Shown in pieces: positions 10,516 through 19,341 of a DNA stretch of 64,000 nucleotides (position 1 is its first letter; each line of letters begins with the position of its first letter). The stretch is from assembly GCF_009765735.1 (NCBI RefSeq), contig NZ_LMUW01000119.1:22545-86544 (forward strand), read 5' to 3'. The notes under the pieces are model-generated. The model worked only from the letters and a program-made list of their open reading frames with translations, was not told where the DNA came from and made no database searches. The position numbers and the translations under genes are program-made. The DNA is from Xenophilus sp. L33. GTDB lineage: Bacteria > Pseudomonadota > Gammaproteobacteria > Burkholderiales > Burkholderiaceae_C.

Positions 10516-12930
10516 ATGCCCAGCAAGAAGCCGGCTTCACCGCCCTCCCCCGTCCCCCAAGTCGGCGCGGCCTCCGCCGCGCGCAACACCGACAGCGGCG
10601 CCGCCAGCCTGCCCGCCGGCGTGCCGCTCGACGCCGCGGCGCAGAAGGCCGCCGACACCCAGGCGCTGGCAGCGCAGATGCCGGCCAACACCAACAAGGC
10701 GCTGGAGCACGGCCACGCCAATGCGCTGCGCCCGCCGGTCGGCCTGACCGCGACGCCGCCGTCGCCCAGCACCACCGGCAGCACCCTGTCGGAAGAAGTG
10801 AGTTCCGACAAGGTCGGCGGCATCGCGATGCCTGGCGTCAACGCCACCATCGAGCCGCTCGACCGGGTGCGCGTCGATGCCGCCGGCCAGCGCCTCACCA
10901 CCAACCAGGGCGTGCCGATCGCCGACAACCAGAATTCGCTCAAGGCCGGATTGCGCGGCCCGGCGCTGCTCGAAGACTTCATCCTGCGCGAGAAGATCAC
11001 GCACTTCGACCACGAGCGCATCCCGGAGCGCATCGTCCATGCGCGCGGCTCGGCGGCGCACGGCTACTTCGAATGCTACGAAGGCATCCCGCAGTTCACC
11101 AAGGCGGCGCCGCTGAAGGAGGCCGGCAAGATCACGCCGGTCTTCGTGCGCTTCTCGACCGTCGCCGGCGAGCGCGGTTCGAAGGACACCGCGCGCGACG
11201 TGCGCGGCTTCGCGGTCAAGTTCTACACCGACGAAGGCAACTGGGACCTGGTCGGCAACAACATGCCGGTCTTCTTCATCCAGGACGCGATGAAGTTCCC
11301 GGACCTGATCCACGCGGTCAAGCCCGAGCCGCACCACGGCATGCCGCAGGCGGCCAGCGCGCACGACACCTTCTGGGACTTCGCCGGCCTCATGCCCGAG
11401 AGCACCCACATGCTGCTGTGGGCGATGTCGGACCGGGCCATTCCGCGCAGCTACCGGATGATGCAGGGCTTCGGCGTGCACACCTTCCGGCTGGTCAACG
11501 ACGAAGGCAAGTCGGTGTTCTGCAAGTTCCACTGGAACCCGGTGCTGGGCACGCATTCGCTCGTCTGGGACGAGGCGGTGAAGATCTCGGGCGCCGACCC
11601 CGACTTCCACCGGCGCGACCTCTGGGAAGCGATCGAGGCCGGCGCCTTCCCCGAATGGGAGCTGGCGCTGCAGGTCTTCACCGAGGAACAGGCCGAGGCC
11701 TTCAGCTTCGACGTGCTCGACGCCACCAAGCTGATCCCGGAAGAGCTGGTGCCGCTGACGCCGGTGGGCCGCATGGTGCTCAACCGCAACCCGGACAACT
11801 TCTTCGCCGAGACCGAGCAGGTCGCCTTCTGCACCGCGCACGTGGTGCCGGGCATCGACTTCAGCAACGACCCGCTGCTGGCCGGGCGCATCCATTCCTA
11901 TGTCGACACCCAGATCACGCGCCTGGGCGGCCCGAACTTCCACGAGATCCCGATCAACGCGCCGGTCGCGCAGGTGCACAACAACCAGCGCGACGGCCTG
12001 CACCGGCAGGCGATCCACCGTGGCCGCGTGGCCTACGAGCCGAATTCGCTGGCCGGCGGCTGCCCGTTCCAGGCCGGCGCGCAGGCCGGCTTCGTCACCT
12101 TCCCGCAGAAGGTCGAGACCGACAAGGTGCGCGGCAAGCCGGAGAAGTTCGCCGACCACTACACGCAGGCCACGCTGTTCTACGAGAGCCAGACGCCGGT
12201 CGAGCAGGCCCACATCGCGGCCGCCTTCCGCTTCGAGTTGTCGAAGTGCACCGTGCCCGCGGTGCGCGAACGGGTGGTGGCGAGCCTGGTCAACGTGTCG
12301 CCGATGCTGGCGCGGATCGTGGCCGACGGCCTCGGCATGGCGCTGCCGGCCGCCCTGCCCAAGGCGCTCGAGGCGAAGGTCGCTGCGGAAGTGACCGCCG
12401 CACCGAGCCTCTCTCTCATGGCGCGGCCGGGCGACGGCTCGGTCCGCACCCGCAAGGTCGCGATCCTGGTGGCCGACGGCGCGGAAGGCAGTTCGCTGGC
12501 CGCCTTGCAGGCGGCACTGCTCGATGCCGGCGCGGTGGGCCGGCTGGTCGGCCCGCGCATCGGCGCCTTCACCGACGCGGCCGGCGAGACGATGCAGGCC
12601 GACGCCTCGATGGAGAACGAACCCGGCTTCCTCTTCGACGCGCTGGTGCTGCCCGACGGCGAGGCCGCGGTGCAGCGGCTCGCGGCCGACGGCCACACCG
12701 ACGAGTTCATCAAGGACCAGTTCCGGCACGGCAAGACGATCCTGGCGCTCGGTGCATCGCAGGCCTTGCTGGACGCGGCGAAGATCCCGCCGGCGCTGCC
12801 CTCCGGCGAGCCGGACCCGGGCGTGTTGCGCCGGAGCGCCGACGACATCGACGCCACGGTCGCGGCCTTCATCGAGGCGCTCTCGAAGCATCGCCATCCG
12901 GCGCGCGAGACCGACCCGCCCGCGGTCTGA
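10516..12930 (+). CDS. katE: Large-subunit monofunctional catalase (HPII type)
   Basis: 804 residues, the size class of large clade 2 catalases. It breaks down hydrogen peroxide to water and oxygen in the cytoplasm with heme. The catalytic His is His175 in RIVHARGSAAHGYF, the conserved Asn is in GNNMPVFFIQDAMKFPD, and the heme-ligand Tyr is Tyr462 in RIHSYVDTQITRLGGPNF. An unusually long Ala/Pro/Thr-rich N-terminal tail of about 100 residues precedes the core. From about residue 647 a flavodoxin/class I glutaminase-like C-terminal domain begins (RKVAILVADGAEGSSL), as in E. coli HPII. It is located among other stress genes (uvrA paralogue, ligD, dps). Confidence 0.96.
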   Translation: MPSKKPASPPSPVPQVGAASAARNTDSGAASLPAGVPLDAAAQKAADTQALAAQMPANTNKALEHGHANALRPPVGLTATPPSPSTTGSTLSEEVSSDKVGGIAMPGVNATIEPLDRVRVDAAGQRLTTNQGVPIADNQNSLKAGLRGPALLEDFILREKITHFDHERIPERIVHARGSAAHGYFECYEGIPQFTKAAPLKEAGKITPVFVRFSTVAGERGSKDTARDVRGFAVKFYTDEGNWDLVGNNMPVFFIQDAMKFPDLIHAVKPEPHHGMPQAASAHDTFWDFAGLMPESTHMLLWAMSDRAIPRSYRMMQGFGVHTFRLVNDEGKSVFCKFHWNPVLGTHSLVWDEAVKISGADPDFHRRDLWEAIEAGAFPEWELALQVFTEEQAEAFSFDVLDATKLIPEELVPLTPVGRMVLNRNPDNFFAETEQVAFCTAHVVPGIDFSNDPLLAGRIHSYVDTQITRLGGPNFHEIPINAPVAQVHNNQRDGLHRQAIHRGRVAYEPNSLAGGCPFQAGAQAGFVTFPQKVETDKVRGKPEKFADHYTQATLFYESQTPVEQAHIAAAFRFELSKCTVPAVRERVVASLVNVSPMLARIVADGLGMALPAALPKALEAKVAAEVTAAPSLSLMARPGDGSVRTRKVAILVADGAEGSSLAALQAALLDAGAVGRLVGPRIGAFTDAAGETMQADASMENEPGFLFDALVLPDGEAAVQRLAADGHTDEFIKDQFRHGKTILALGASQALLDAAKIPPALPSGEPDPGVLRRSADDIDATVAAFIEALSKHRHPARETDPPAV

Positions 12931-12962
12931 GCCGGGCGCCTTGCGGTCATGAGGTGCACGCC

Positions 12963-14129
12963 ATGCAAGTGAAGCACTTTGTCGATCTCTGCCGCCGCGC
13001 GGTGATGGCCTGGATCGACGACTACGCGCCCAGCATGGGCGCCGCGATTTCCTACTACACCATCTTCTCGATGGCACCGCTGCTGGTGATCGTGATCGCG
13101 ATCGCCGGCGCGCTCTTCGGCCACGACGCGGCCCAGCACCACATCGTCAGCGAGATCGGCGGCATGGTCGGCAACGACAACGCGACCGTCATCGAGGCGC
13201 TGCTGCGCAGCGCGACGAAGTCGGGCCAGGGCCTGCTGGCCGGCGGCATCAGCATCGTGGTGCTGATGGTCGGCGCCACCACCGTCTTCGCCGAACTGCA
13301 GAGCGCGCTCGACCGCATCTGGCACGTGCCCGAGCGCGACAAGCCGACCGGCGTCTGGGCGGTGCTGCGGGCGCGGGTGCTGTCCTTCGGGCTGATCCTC
13401 GGGCTGGCCTTCCTGCTGATCGTCTCGCTGATGGTGAGCGCCGGCCTGAGCGCGCTCGACAGCTGGTTCGGCGGCCTGCTGCCGGGCTGGGACGTGCTGC
13501 TGCAGGGCCTCAACGAGCTGTTCTCGATCGGCATCCTGACGCTGCTGTTCGCGGCGATCTACAAGATGATGCCGACCGCGCCGATCGCCTGGCGCGACGT
13601 CTGGATCGGCGCGCTGGTGACCTCGCTGCTGTTCGAGGTCGGCAAGCTGCTGATCGGGCTCTACCTCACGCAGAGCGGGGTGCAGCAGTCGTTCGCGGCG
13701 GCCGGCTCGCTGGTGGTGCTGGTCGCCTGGGTCTACTACGCGGCGCAGATCTTCCTGCTCGGTGCCGAATTCACGAAGGCCTATGCGGACGCCCACGGCT
13801 CGCTGGCGGCCGCCGCGGCGACCCAGGCCACCGGCGATGCGCGCGGCGTCGGTGGCCTGCTACCGGCCGAGGCGACCGCCGGCCGCGTCGCCGCCGACGT
13901 ACCCGACTACGCCGGCCTCGGCCGCACCGCCGACGCGCAGAAGGAAGTCGACCAGCGGGTCGGCCAGGCCACCGGCGCGCTGGCCAAGCAGCTGGTGGTA
14001 CTGAGCGCGGTCACCGCGGCCAACCTGCTGCTGGACCGCTGGACCCGGCAGCAGCGCAAGGCGCGTCGCGCGATCAAGGCGCGCGCCCGGCTCCCGGTGA
14101 AGCATCCGGTGAAGCACGCATCGAAATGA
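12963..14129 (+). CDS. YihY/BrkB family inner-membrane protein
   Basis: 388 residues. Six hydrophobic helices are visible (around residues 30-52, 90-115, 135-160, 175-200, 208-230 and 242-265). The family start is present: AWIDDYAPSMGAAISYYTIFSMAPLLVIVIAIAG, and the conserved ALDRIWHVPER and GSLVVLVAWVYYAAQIFLLGAEFTKAYA. The family was once called ribonuclease BN, but that label is not supported; its function is unknown, and some members affect complement resistance. The C-terminal about 110 residues form a cytoplasmic, Ala- and basic-rich tail ending KHPVKHPVKHASK-like, which is longer than usual. It follows katE by 32 bases and may be co-transcribed. Confidence 0.9.
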   Translation: MQVKHFVDLCRRAVMAWIDDYAPSMGAAISYYTIFSMAPLLVIVIAIAGALFGHDAAQHHIVSEIGGMVGNDNATVIEALLRSATKSGQGLLAGGISIVVLMVGATTVFAELQSALDRIWHVPERDKPTGVWAVLRARVLSFGLILGLAFLLIVSLMVSAGLSALDSWFGGLLPGWDVLLQGLNELFSIGILTLLFAAIYKMMPTAPIAWRDVWIGALVTSLLFEVGKLLIGLYLTQSGVQQSFAAAGSLVVLVAWVYYAAQIFLLGAEFTKAYADAHGSLAAAAATQATGDARGVGGLLPAEATAGRVAADVPDYAGLGRTADAQKEVDQRVGQATGALAKQLVVLSAVTAANLLLDRWTRQQRKARRAIKARARLPVKHPVKHASK

Positions 14130-14138
14130 CGGAAGTCC

Positions 14139-14540
14139 TCAGGGCCGCGTCCGCCCGAAGTCGACAGGACCTCGGCCGGTGTCGCGGCGTGCATCGAGCG
14201 GACCGTGGCCGCTCGGCGTCATGAAGTCCTCGGTCACCAGGAACACCTCGGCACCGATCGGCCGCGCGCGGTATTGGGCCACCGCAGTCGCGCGGATCAC
14301 GGCATAGCCGCGTTCGCAGGCCTCGATCAAGCTTCGCACGCCGCCGCGCGCGCCGAAGACGTCGCGCAGCGCCTGCTCCGAGATGTAGGCGCGCGCCGGC
14401 GGGCGTTCGCTGCCTTCGGGATAGAAGAGGTAGCGCACCGCAGCCTTGTCGAGGCAGTAGCTCGCATCGGCCCGCTTGTCCCTGAGGAGGCCGCGCGCGC
14501 GCAGGAACTTGCGCACGGCCTTGGCACAACCGCTTCCCAT
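14139..14540 (-). CDS. Hypothetical protein, possibly basic and soluble
   Basis: 133 residues, no signal peptide or membrane segment. It begins MGSGCAKAVRKFLRARGLLRDKRADASYCLDKAAVRYLFYPEGSERPPARAY (broken here: key points are two Cys at residues 5 and 29 and a YLFYP strand). A central segment, EQALRDVFGARGGVRSLIEACERGYAVI, looks helical. The family is not recognised. It is convergent with the YihY-type gene, 9 bases apart, and lies 8 bases downstream of the 68-residue gene on the same strand, so the two are probably one transcript. Confidence 0.55.
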   Translation of the reverse strand: MGSGCAKAVRKFLRARGLLRDKRADASYCLDKAAVRYLFYPEGSERPPARAYISEQALRDVFGARGGVRSLIEACERGYAVIRATAVAQYRARPIGAEVFLVTEDFMTPSGHGPLDARRDTGRGPVDFGRTRP

Positions 14541-14548
14541 CGCCCCGC

Positions 14549-14755
14549 CTAGTGCTTCTTGGGCGAGACGACCTTGGTGACCGACACCGACACCGGGTCG
14601 CTGGCCGGAAAGGATTCCTCGACGCCGCTGTCGAGCGCTTCCTCGCTCGGCGGATGCACCACCGGCACCTCGGTCGACGGCGCCGGTGCGTCGTGCTTCG
14701 CGCGGGTGGGGAACGGAAAGGCTTTCTTGTCGTCAGGCTTGGCGGGGGCGGTCAT
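14549..14755 (-). CDS. Small acidic protein with ESFPASDP motif
   Basis: 68 residues, preceded by a good GAAGGAG ribosome site. It carries the segment LDSGVEESFPASDPVSVSVTK, matching a large group of very small proteobacterial proteins that share E-S-F-P-A-S-D-P followed by a short beta strand. Their role is unknown. The first 35 residues are Lys/Pro-rich and probably disordered. It lies just upstream of the 133-residue gene on the same strand. The surrounding genes deal with stress and DNA repair, and small proteins of this kind often sit in such clusters, but function is not shown here. Confidence 0.75.
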   Translation of the reverse strand: MTAPAKPDDKKAFPFPTRAKHDAPAPSTEVPVVHPPSEEALDSGVEESFPASDPVSVSVTKVVSPKKH

Positions 14756-14931
14756 CGGCGGCTCCTTCGTCTTTTGATGCTTGTAAAGATCGATCGGCCA
14801 CGCCGGCCGGGGCGTAGGAGGACGCCGTGTCTTCTCCCCGGCAACGCGCCCCGGCAGCGGCTCCTCGCCGCGGACTACAACGGCGGGCGGCGGGCATGGC
14901 TAGGGTTAACCCCATTTCCAGGAGTCTTCCC

Positions 14932-15492
14932 ATGCCATTTCCCCAGGCGCTGCTGCTGCGCCCGCACATCCAGCTCGCCGGTCCGGTCAACGAATCGATG
15001 CTCGACAAGTTCCTCGCCCAGCTCGACCGCACGCTCGGCAGCACCGAGCCGGTGGTGCTCGAACTGACCACCGAAGGCGGCGAGGCCGACATCGGCCGCC
15101 GCATCGCCGAGGACATCCGGATCCAGACCGAACGCGGCGGCCAGTACCTGTTCCTCGGCAAGACCGCGGTGTTCTCGGCCGGCGTGACGATCATGTCCGG
15201 CTTCCCGCGCGAACGCCGCTACCTCTCGCGCGACGCGCAACTGCTGATCCACGAGCGCCGACTGACCAAGGAAGTGAAGCTCGAAGGCGCGCTGCGCTCG
15301 GTCGAGGGCGTGATCCGCGACCTGCTGGCGCAGGTGCGCAACGGCCAGGACCTGGAACGAGAGGGCTTCGAGGCGCTGGTCGCCGGCTCGCGGCTGGACA
15401 TCGACGAGCTGTACCGCCACGTGCTGCTGGAGAACTGGTACCTGCCCGCCGCCAAGGCGCTGGAGCTCAAGCTGGTCGCGGGGGTGCTTTGA
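14932..15492 (+). CDS. ClpP-like serine protease (peptidase S14 family), stand-alone
   Basis: 186 residues from the ATG at 14932, which has an AGGAG site at 14919. The ClpP fold is visible: VVLELTTEGGEADIGRRIAEDIR (the glycine-rich oxyanion region), KTAVFSAGVTIMSGF with the nucleophile Ser, and DAQLLIHERR with the catalytic His. A final Asp lies in the GSRLDIDELY region. Housekeeping ClpP reads A-S-M-A-G at the nucleophile; here it is F-S-A-G-V, so this is a divergent member. No Clp ATPase is adjacent. Its last 26 bases overlap the 3' end of ligD on the opposite strand. Confidence 0.75.
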   Translation: MPFPQALLLRPHIQLAGPVNESMLDKFLAQLDRTLGSTEPVVLELTTEGGEADIGRRIAEDIRIQTERGGQYLFLGKTAVFSAGVTIMSGFPRERRYLSRDAQLLIHERRLTKEVKLEGALRSVEGVIRDLLAQVRNGQDLEREGFEALVAGSRLDIDELYRHVLLENWYLPAAKALELKLVAGVL

Positions 15493-18082
15493 AGCCGAGC
15501 ACCTTCATCGGGCCGCCGAGCGACTGCCGGGTCTTCCAGTAGTCGGCCCACGGGTCGACCTTCTGGAACGACAGGTGTTCGCGGGCCGTGGCGACGGTCC
15601 ATTGGGCGCCGCCCTTGAGCTTCGGAAGGTCGTCCCAGGACATCGGCATCGACACGCCCAGGCCCGGCCGCGCGCGGGCCGAGAAGGCGGCCGCGGTGGT
15701 GGCGCCGTGGCCGTTGCGCAGGTAGTCGACGAACAGCTTGCCGATGCGGTTGGACGGCCCGCTGCGGGCCACGAAGCGGCTCGGCAGGGTGCGCGCCAGG
15801 TGCTGCACGATCGCCTGCGAGAAGGCCTTGACCGTGTCGTAGCCGTGGCGCGGCGCCAGCGGCACGACCACGTGCAGGCCCTTGCCGCCGCTGGTCTTGA
15901 GCCAGGCCGCCAGGCCCAGTTCCGACAGCAGCGCCCGCACCAGCGTCGCCGCCTCCTGGATCTGCTGCCATTGGGTGCCTTCGCCCGGGTCGAGGTCGAA
16001 GATCATCCGGTCGGGCTTGTCGATCTGCCGGGCGGCGGAATTCCAGGTGTGGAACTCGATCACGTTGAGCTGCGCCGCGCCCGCCAGCGCCCTGGCGCTG
16101 CCGACTTCCAGCAAGGCCGCATGGCCGGGCCAAAGCGCGGCGTCGAGCTCGGTGATGCCCGGGATGCCGATCTTCTCGCCGTGCTTCTGGAAGAACAGCG
16201 TGCCGCCCACGCCTTCCGGCCCGCGCACCAGCGAGCAGGGGCGGCCCTTCAGGTGCGGCAGGATGAAGTCGGCCACCGACTCGTAGTAGCGCACCAGGTC
16301 GAGCTTGGTCGCGCCCGAGGCCGCGTCGATGACCCGCTCGCCGTGGCTGACCTTGATGCTGCCGGCGGCAGCCGTCGAACGCCCGACGCCGGTCGCGGCA
16401 CGGCCTGCGGCCTTGGCCGGCGGCAGGCCGCTGCCGGCCCGCTCGCGCACCACCTCGCTGGCCGGCTTGTCCTGGCGCAGCGCGACGAAGACCGCATGCC
16501 GGACCTGCCCGTCGGGCGTCCATTCGCCGAAGTTGACCTCGGCCACCAGGGTCGGCGCGACCCAGCGCTCGCTGCCGGGCGCGCGACGCGACCAGCGCCC
16601 GGGCGGCGATGCGCCGGCGGCGAAGGGCGCGGCCGGGGTCTCGATCGCGGCCAGTCGCTCTTTCAGTTGCCGCGCGGTGTCCGAATCCCAGCCGGTGCCG
16701 ACGCTGCCGACCGACAGCAGCTGCCCATCGGGCCCGTGCACGCCGAGCAGGAGGCTGCCGACCTCCTTCGACGCGCCGGCGCGATCGGTGTAGCCGCAGA
16801 CGACGAACTCCTGGCGCAGCGTGCACTTGAGCTTGAGCCAGCTCTCGGACCGGCGCGAGACATAGGGCGAGTCGGCGCGCTTGGCGATGATGCCCTCGAG
16901 GTTCAGCCGCCGCGCCGAGGCCAGGATCGAGGCCGGGTCGGCCTGGAAGTCGGCGCTGAAGCGCAGCGGTTCGACGGCCTTGTCGACCAGCAGCGCCTGC
17001 AGCAGGCTCCGCCGCTCCAGCAGTGCGACACGGCGCAGGTCGTAGCCCTCGAAGTACGGCAGGTCGAACAGGAAGCAGCTGATCTTCCCGGCGCCGCGGC
17101 CGCTGTCGAAGGCTTTCTGCAGCGCGTTGAAGTCCGGCGCGCCGTTCGCGCCCAGCACCACGATCTCGCCGTCCAGCCAGGCCGACCGCAGCCCGAGCGC
17201 CTCGAAGGCCTTCACCAGCGCCGGCATGCGGTCGGACCAGTCGTGGCCGCCGCGCGTGATCAGCCGGGCCTTGCCGCCTTCGATGCGGGTCATGATCCGG
17301 TAGCCGTCGAACTTGATCTCGAAAAGCCAGCGGCCGGACGCGGGCAGCGCGGTGGCGAGGGTCGCGAGCTGCGGCGAAAGGGTCGCAGGCATCGGCGCCT
17401 TCACCGCGCCGGCGACCTCGGCGCTGGTGGCGGTGTGGGTGCCGCTGGTGGTCTTGGCGGCACTCCTGGCGCCTTTCGCCGGTTTTCCAGGTTCGGCTTC
17501 CTGCGGCTTCAGTGGCTTCAGCGGCTTGCCGATCACGCTGTCCGGCAAGGCCGTCAGCACGTCGTAGTCGGCCTTCGGCCGCGCCTGCGCGTCGCGCTTC
17601 TTGAAGAGGATCCAGGGCTCCTGCCGCTCGCCGGGCTTGGCGATCTTCACCAGCTCCCAGCGGCCTTCGAGCTTCTGCCCGTGCAGCTCGAACACCAGCT
17701 TGCCGGCGGCCATGCCCTGGCGCGGGTCGCCGACCGGCTCCCAGGTGCCGCGATCCCACACGATCACCTCGCCGGCGCCGTATTGCCTGGGCGGGATGGT
17801 GCCCTCGAAGCTGCCGTAGGCCAGCGGATGGTCTTCCACATGGATCGCGATGCGCTTGTCGGCCGGGTCGTAGCTGGGGCCCTTGGGCACCGCCCAGGAC
17901 AGCAGCACGCCATCGAGCTCGAGCCGGAAGTCGTAGTGCAGGCGGCTCGCCGCATGCTTCTGGACCACGAAGCTCAGTGCTTCGGAACCCGCTTCGACAG
18001 GCTCGCCGCGGGGTTCGGTGGTGAGCGCGAAATCGCGCTTGGCCCAGTAGCGAGCGAGAGGATCCTTGGCGCCATCTTTCAT
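15467..18082 (-). CDS. ligD: Multifunctional ATP-dependent DNA ligase D (phosphoesterase-ligase-polymerase)
   Basis: 871 residues in the order phosphoesterase, ligase, polymerase, as in Pseudomonas LigD. The 3'-phosphoesterase domain covers about residues 35-160 (KHAASRLHYDFRLELDG, GPSYDPADKR, EDHPLAYGSFEG). A linker rich in Lys, Ala and Thr follows. The ligase adenylation motif EIKFDGYR has its Lys at 257, with DGEIVVLG and EGIIAKR further on. The primase-type polymerase starts near residue 580 (KLDLVRYYESVADFILPHLKGRPCSLVRGPEG) with MIFDLDPGEGTQW as the metal-binding motif. It acts in non-homologous end joining with Ku, but no ku gene is in the window. Confidence 0.96.
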   Translation of the reverse strand: MKDGAKDPLARYWAKRDFALTTEPRGEPVEAGSEALSFVVQKHAASRLHYDFRLELDGVLLSWAVPKGPSYDPADKRIAIHVEDHPLAYGSFEGTIPPRQYGAGEVIVWDRGTWEPVGDPRQGMAAGKLVFELHGQKLEGRWELVKIAKPGERQEPWILFKKRDAQARPKADYDVLTALPDSVIGKPLKPLKPQEAEPGKPAKGARSAAKTTSGTHTATSAEVAGAVKAPMPATLSPQLATLATALPASGRWLFEIKFDGYRIMTRIEGGKARLITRGGHDWSDRMPALVKAFEALGLRSAWLDGEIVVLGANGAPDFNALQKAFDSGRGAGKISCFLFDLPYFEGYDLRRVALLERRSLLQALLVDKAVEPLRFSADFQADPASILASARRLNLEGIIAKRADSPYVSRRSESWLKLKCTLRQEFVVCGYTDRAGASKEVGSLLLGVHGPDGQLLSVGSVGTGWDSDTARQLKERLAAIETPAAPFAAGASPPGRWSRRAPGSERWVAPTLVAEVNFGEWTPDGQVRHAVFVALRQDKPASEVVRERAGSGLPPAKAAGRAATGVGRSTAAAGSIKVSHGERVIDAASGATKLDLVRYYESVADFILPHLKGRPCSLVRGPEGVGGTLFFQKHGEKIGIPGITELDAALWPGHAALLEVGSARALAGAAQLNVIEFHTWNSAARQIDKPDRMIFDLDPGEGTQWQQIQEAATLVRALLSELGLAAWLKTSGGKGLHVVVPLAPRHGYDTVKAFSQAIVQHLARTLPSRFVARSGPSNRIGKLFVDYLRNGHGATTAAAFSARARPGLGVSMPMSWDDLPKLKGGAQWTVATAREHLSFQKVDPWADYWKTRQSLGGPMKVLGFKAPPRPA

Positions 18083-18227
18083 CGGGCGGGTGAGTGGTTC
18101 GTGCGGACCGGTGGGCGCTCGGCGCGGTGCTGGGGAATCGATCCTACCTGCACGCTGCCTGAACGCCCACTGACCGCGGGCCGGCAGGCACTACGGTGAG
18201 ACACAACAAAAGAAAAGTCGCACGCCC

Positions 18228-18599
18228 ATGCCGCTCGCCGTATTCCTCGTCGAAGACAACCCCCGCATCCGCGACAACCTGATCCCGGCGCTGGCGGACC
18301 TCGGCTCGGCCAGCGTCATGGCCACCGCCGAATCGGAGGACGAAGCGATCGGCTGGCTCGACCACCATCGGGGCCAATGGGACCTGGCGGTCGTGGACCT
18401 GTTCCTCAAGCACGGCAGCGGGCTCGGCGTGGTGCGCTGGTGCGTCGGGCGGCATTCGCGGCAGCGGGTGGTGGTGCTGACCAACTACGCCACCGACGCG
18501 ACCCGCAGCGCCTGCCTGGAGGCCGGCGCCGACCAGGTCTTCGACAAGTCGACCGAGCTGGAGAAGTTCTTCGACTACTGCCTGGTGACCAGCCCCTGA
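18228..18599 (+). CDS. Single-domain response regulator (CheY-like receiver)
   Basis: 123 residues, receiver domain only, with no DNA-binding or enzymatic output. The acidic pair is in VFLVEDNPRIRD, the phosphorylation site is Asp57 in AVVDLFLKHG, the switch Thr is in VVVLTNYA, and the Lys is Lys107 in VFDKSTELEKFF. It therefore works by protein contact, as a stand-alone phospho-relay partner. No histidine kinase is adjacent. It sits between ligD (divergent) and dps. The ATG has no strong ribosome site. Confidence 0.9.
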   Translation: MPLAVFLVEDNPRIRDNLIPALADLGSASVMATAESEDEAIGWLDHHRGQWDLAVVDLFLKHGSGLGVVRWCVGRHSRQRVVVLTNYATDATRSACLEAGADQVFDKSTELEKFFDYCLVTSP

Positions 18600-18743
18600 A
18601 CATGCCCGTCGGCGGATCCGAAGACGGCGCCACCGCAGTCGTCGGCACGGCCGTCCGGCCTACGCGCGAGGGCCTCGGGCCTTGCTAGAAATCGTTTCAT
18701 CCGCATGCCCCCTCCGTCTACCCGCAACCAAGGAAGTCCTCCC

Positions 18744-19322
18744 ATGGCCATCACCACCGCCAAAGAAGCCGCCGTCACGCCCGACCTGGACCAGCACGAC
18801 CACGAGACCCAGAAATACGGCGAGATCGTCAAGCTGCCCAACGGGCTCAGCGAGAAGGTCTGCAAGGAAAGCGTCGCCCTGCTCAACCAGTGCCTGGCGG
18901 ACACCATCACCTTGCGCGACATGTACAAGAAGCACCACTGGCAAGTGGTCGGCCCGACCTTCAACCAGCTGCATCTCATGTACGACCAGCACTACGAAGG
19001 ACAGGTGCTGCTGGTCGACATCCTGGCCGAGCGCATCCAGCTGCTCGGCGGGATCGCACTGGCGATGGCCGCGGACATCGCCGAGACCACCAAGATCAAG
19101 CGCCCGCCGCGCGGCCGCGAGCCGGCCGCGGTGCAGATCAAGCGCCTGGCCGAAGCGCACGAGCTGATCATCATCGAGGCCCGCGCCGCTGCCGAGAAGG
19201 CCGACAAGGCGGGCGACTCGGGCAGCAACGACGTCTTCGTGAGCAACGTGCTGCGCACCAACGAGCTGCAGGTCTGGTTCCTGACCGAGCACCTCGTGGC
19301 AGCCTCGCCCGTCACCTCCTGA
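18744..19322 (+). CDS. dps: Dps-family DNA-binding ferritin
   Basis: 192 residues from the ATG at 18744, behind an AAGGAAG ribosome site. The ferroxidase ligands sit between two subunits and appear here as KKHHWQVVGPTFNQLHLMYDQHYEGQ (His, Asp/Glu pattern). The remaining four-helix core follows: VLLVDILAERIQLLGG and NELQVWFLTEHLVA. The charged N-terminal tail (TAKEAAVTPDLDQHDHETQ) is longer than in E. coli Dps. Dps oxidises iron with hydrogen peroxide and coats DNA, so it complements katE nearby. The AI-2E-type gene starts 19 bases after it and may share the transcript. Confidence 0.93.
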   Translation: MAITTAKEAAVTPDLDQHDHETQKYGEIVKLPNGLSEKVCKESVALLNQCLADTITLRDMYKKHHWQVVGPTFNQLHLMYDQHYEGQVLLVDILAERIQLLGGIALAMAADIAETTKIKRPPRGREPAAVQIKRLAEAHELIIIEARAAAEKADKAGDSGSNDVFVSNVLRTNELQVWFLTEHLVAASPVTS

Positions 19323-19341
19323 TCCGCTCGCGGCGGCGCCC

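Noticed and set aside
11073..12960. Open frame upstream of and in frame with the YihY-type gene
   Set aside because: Antisense-like composition through katE; the membrane-protein start at 12963 fits the family.
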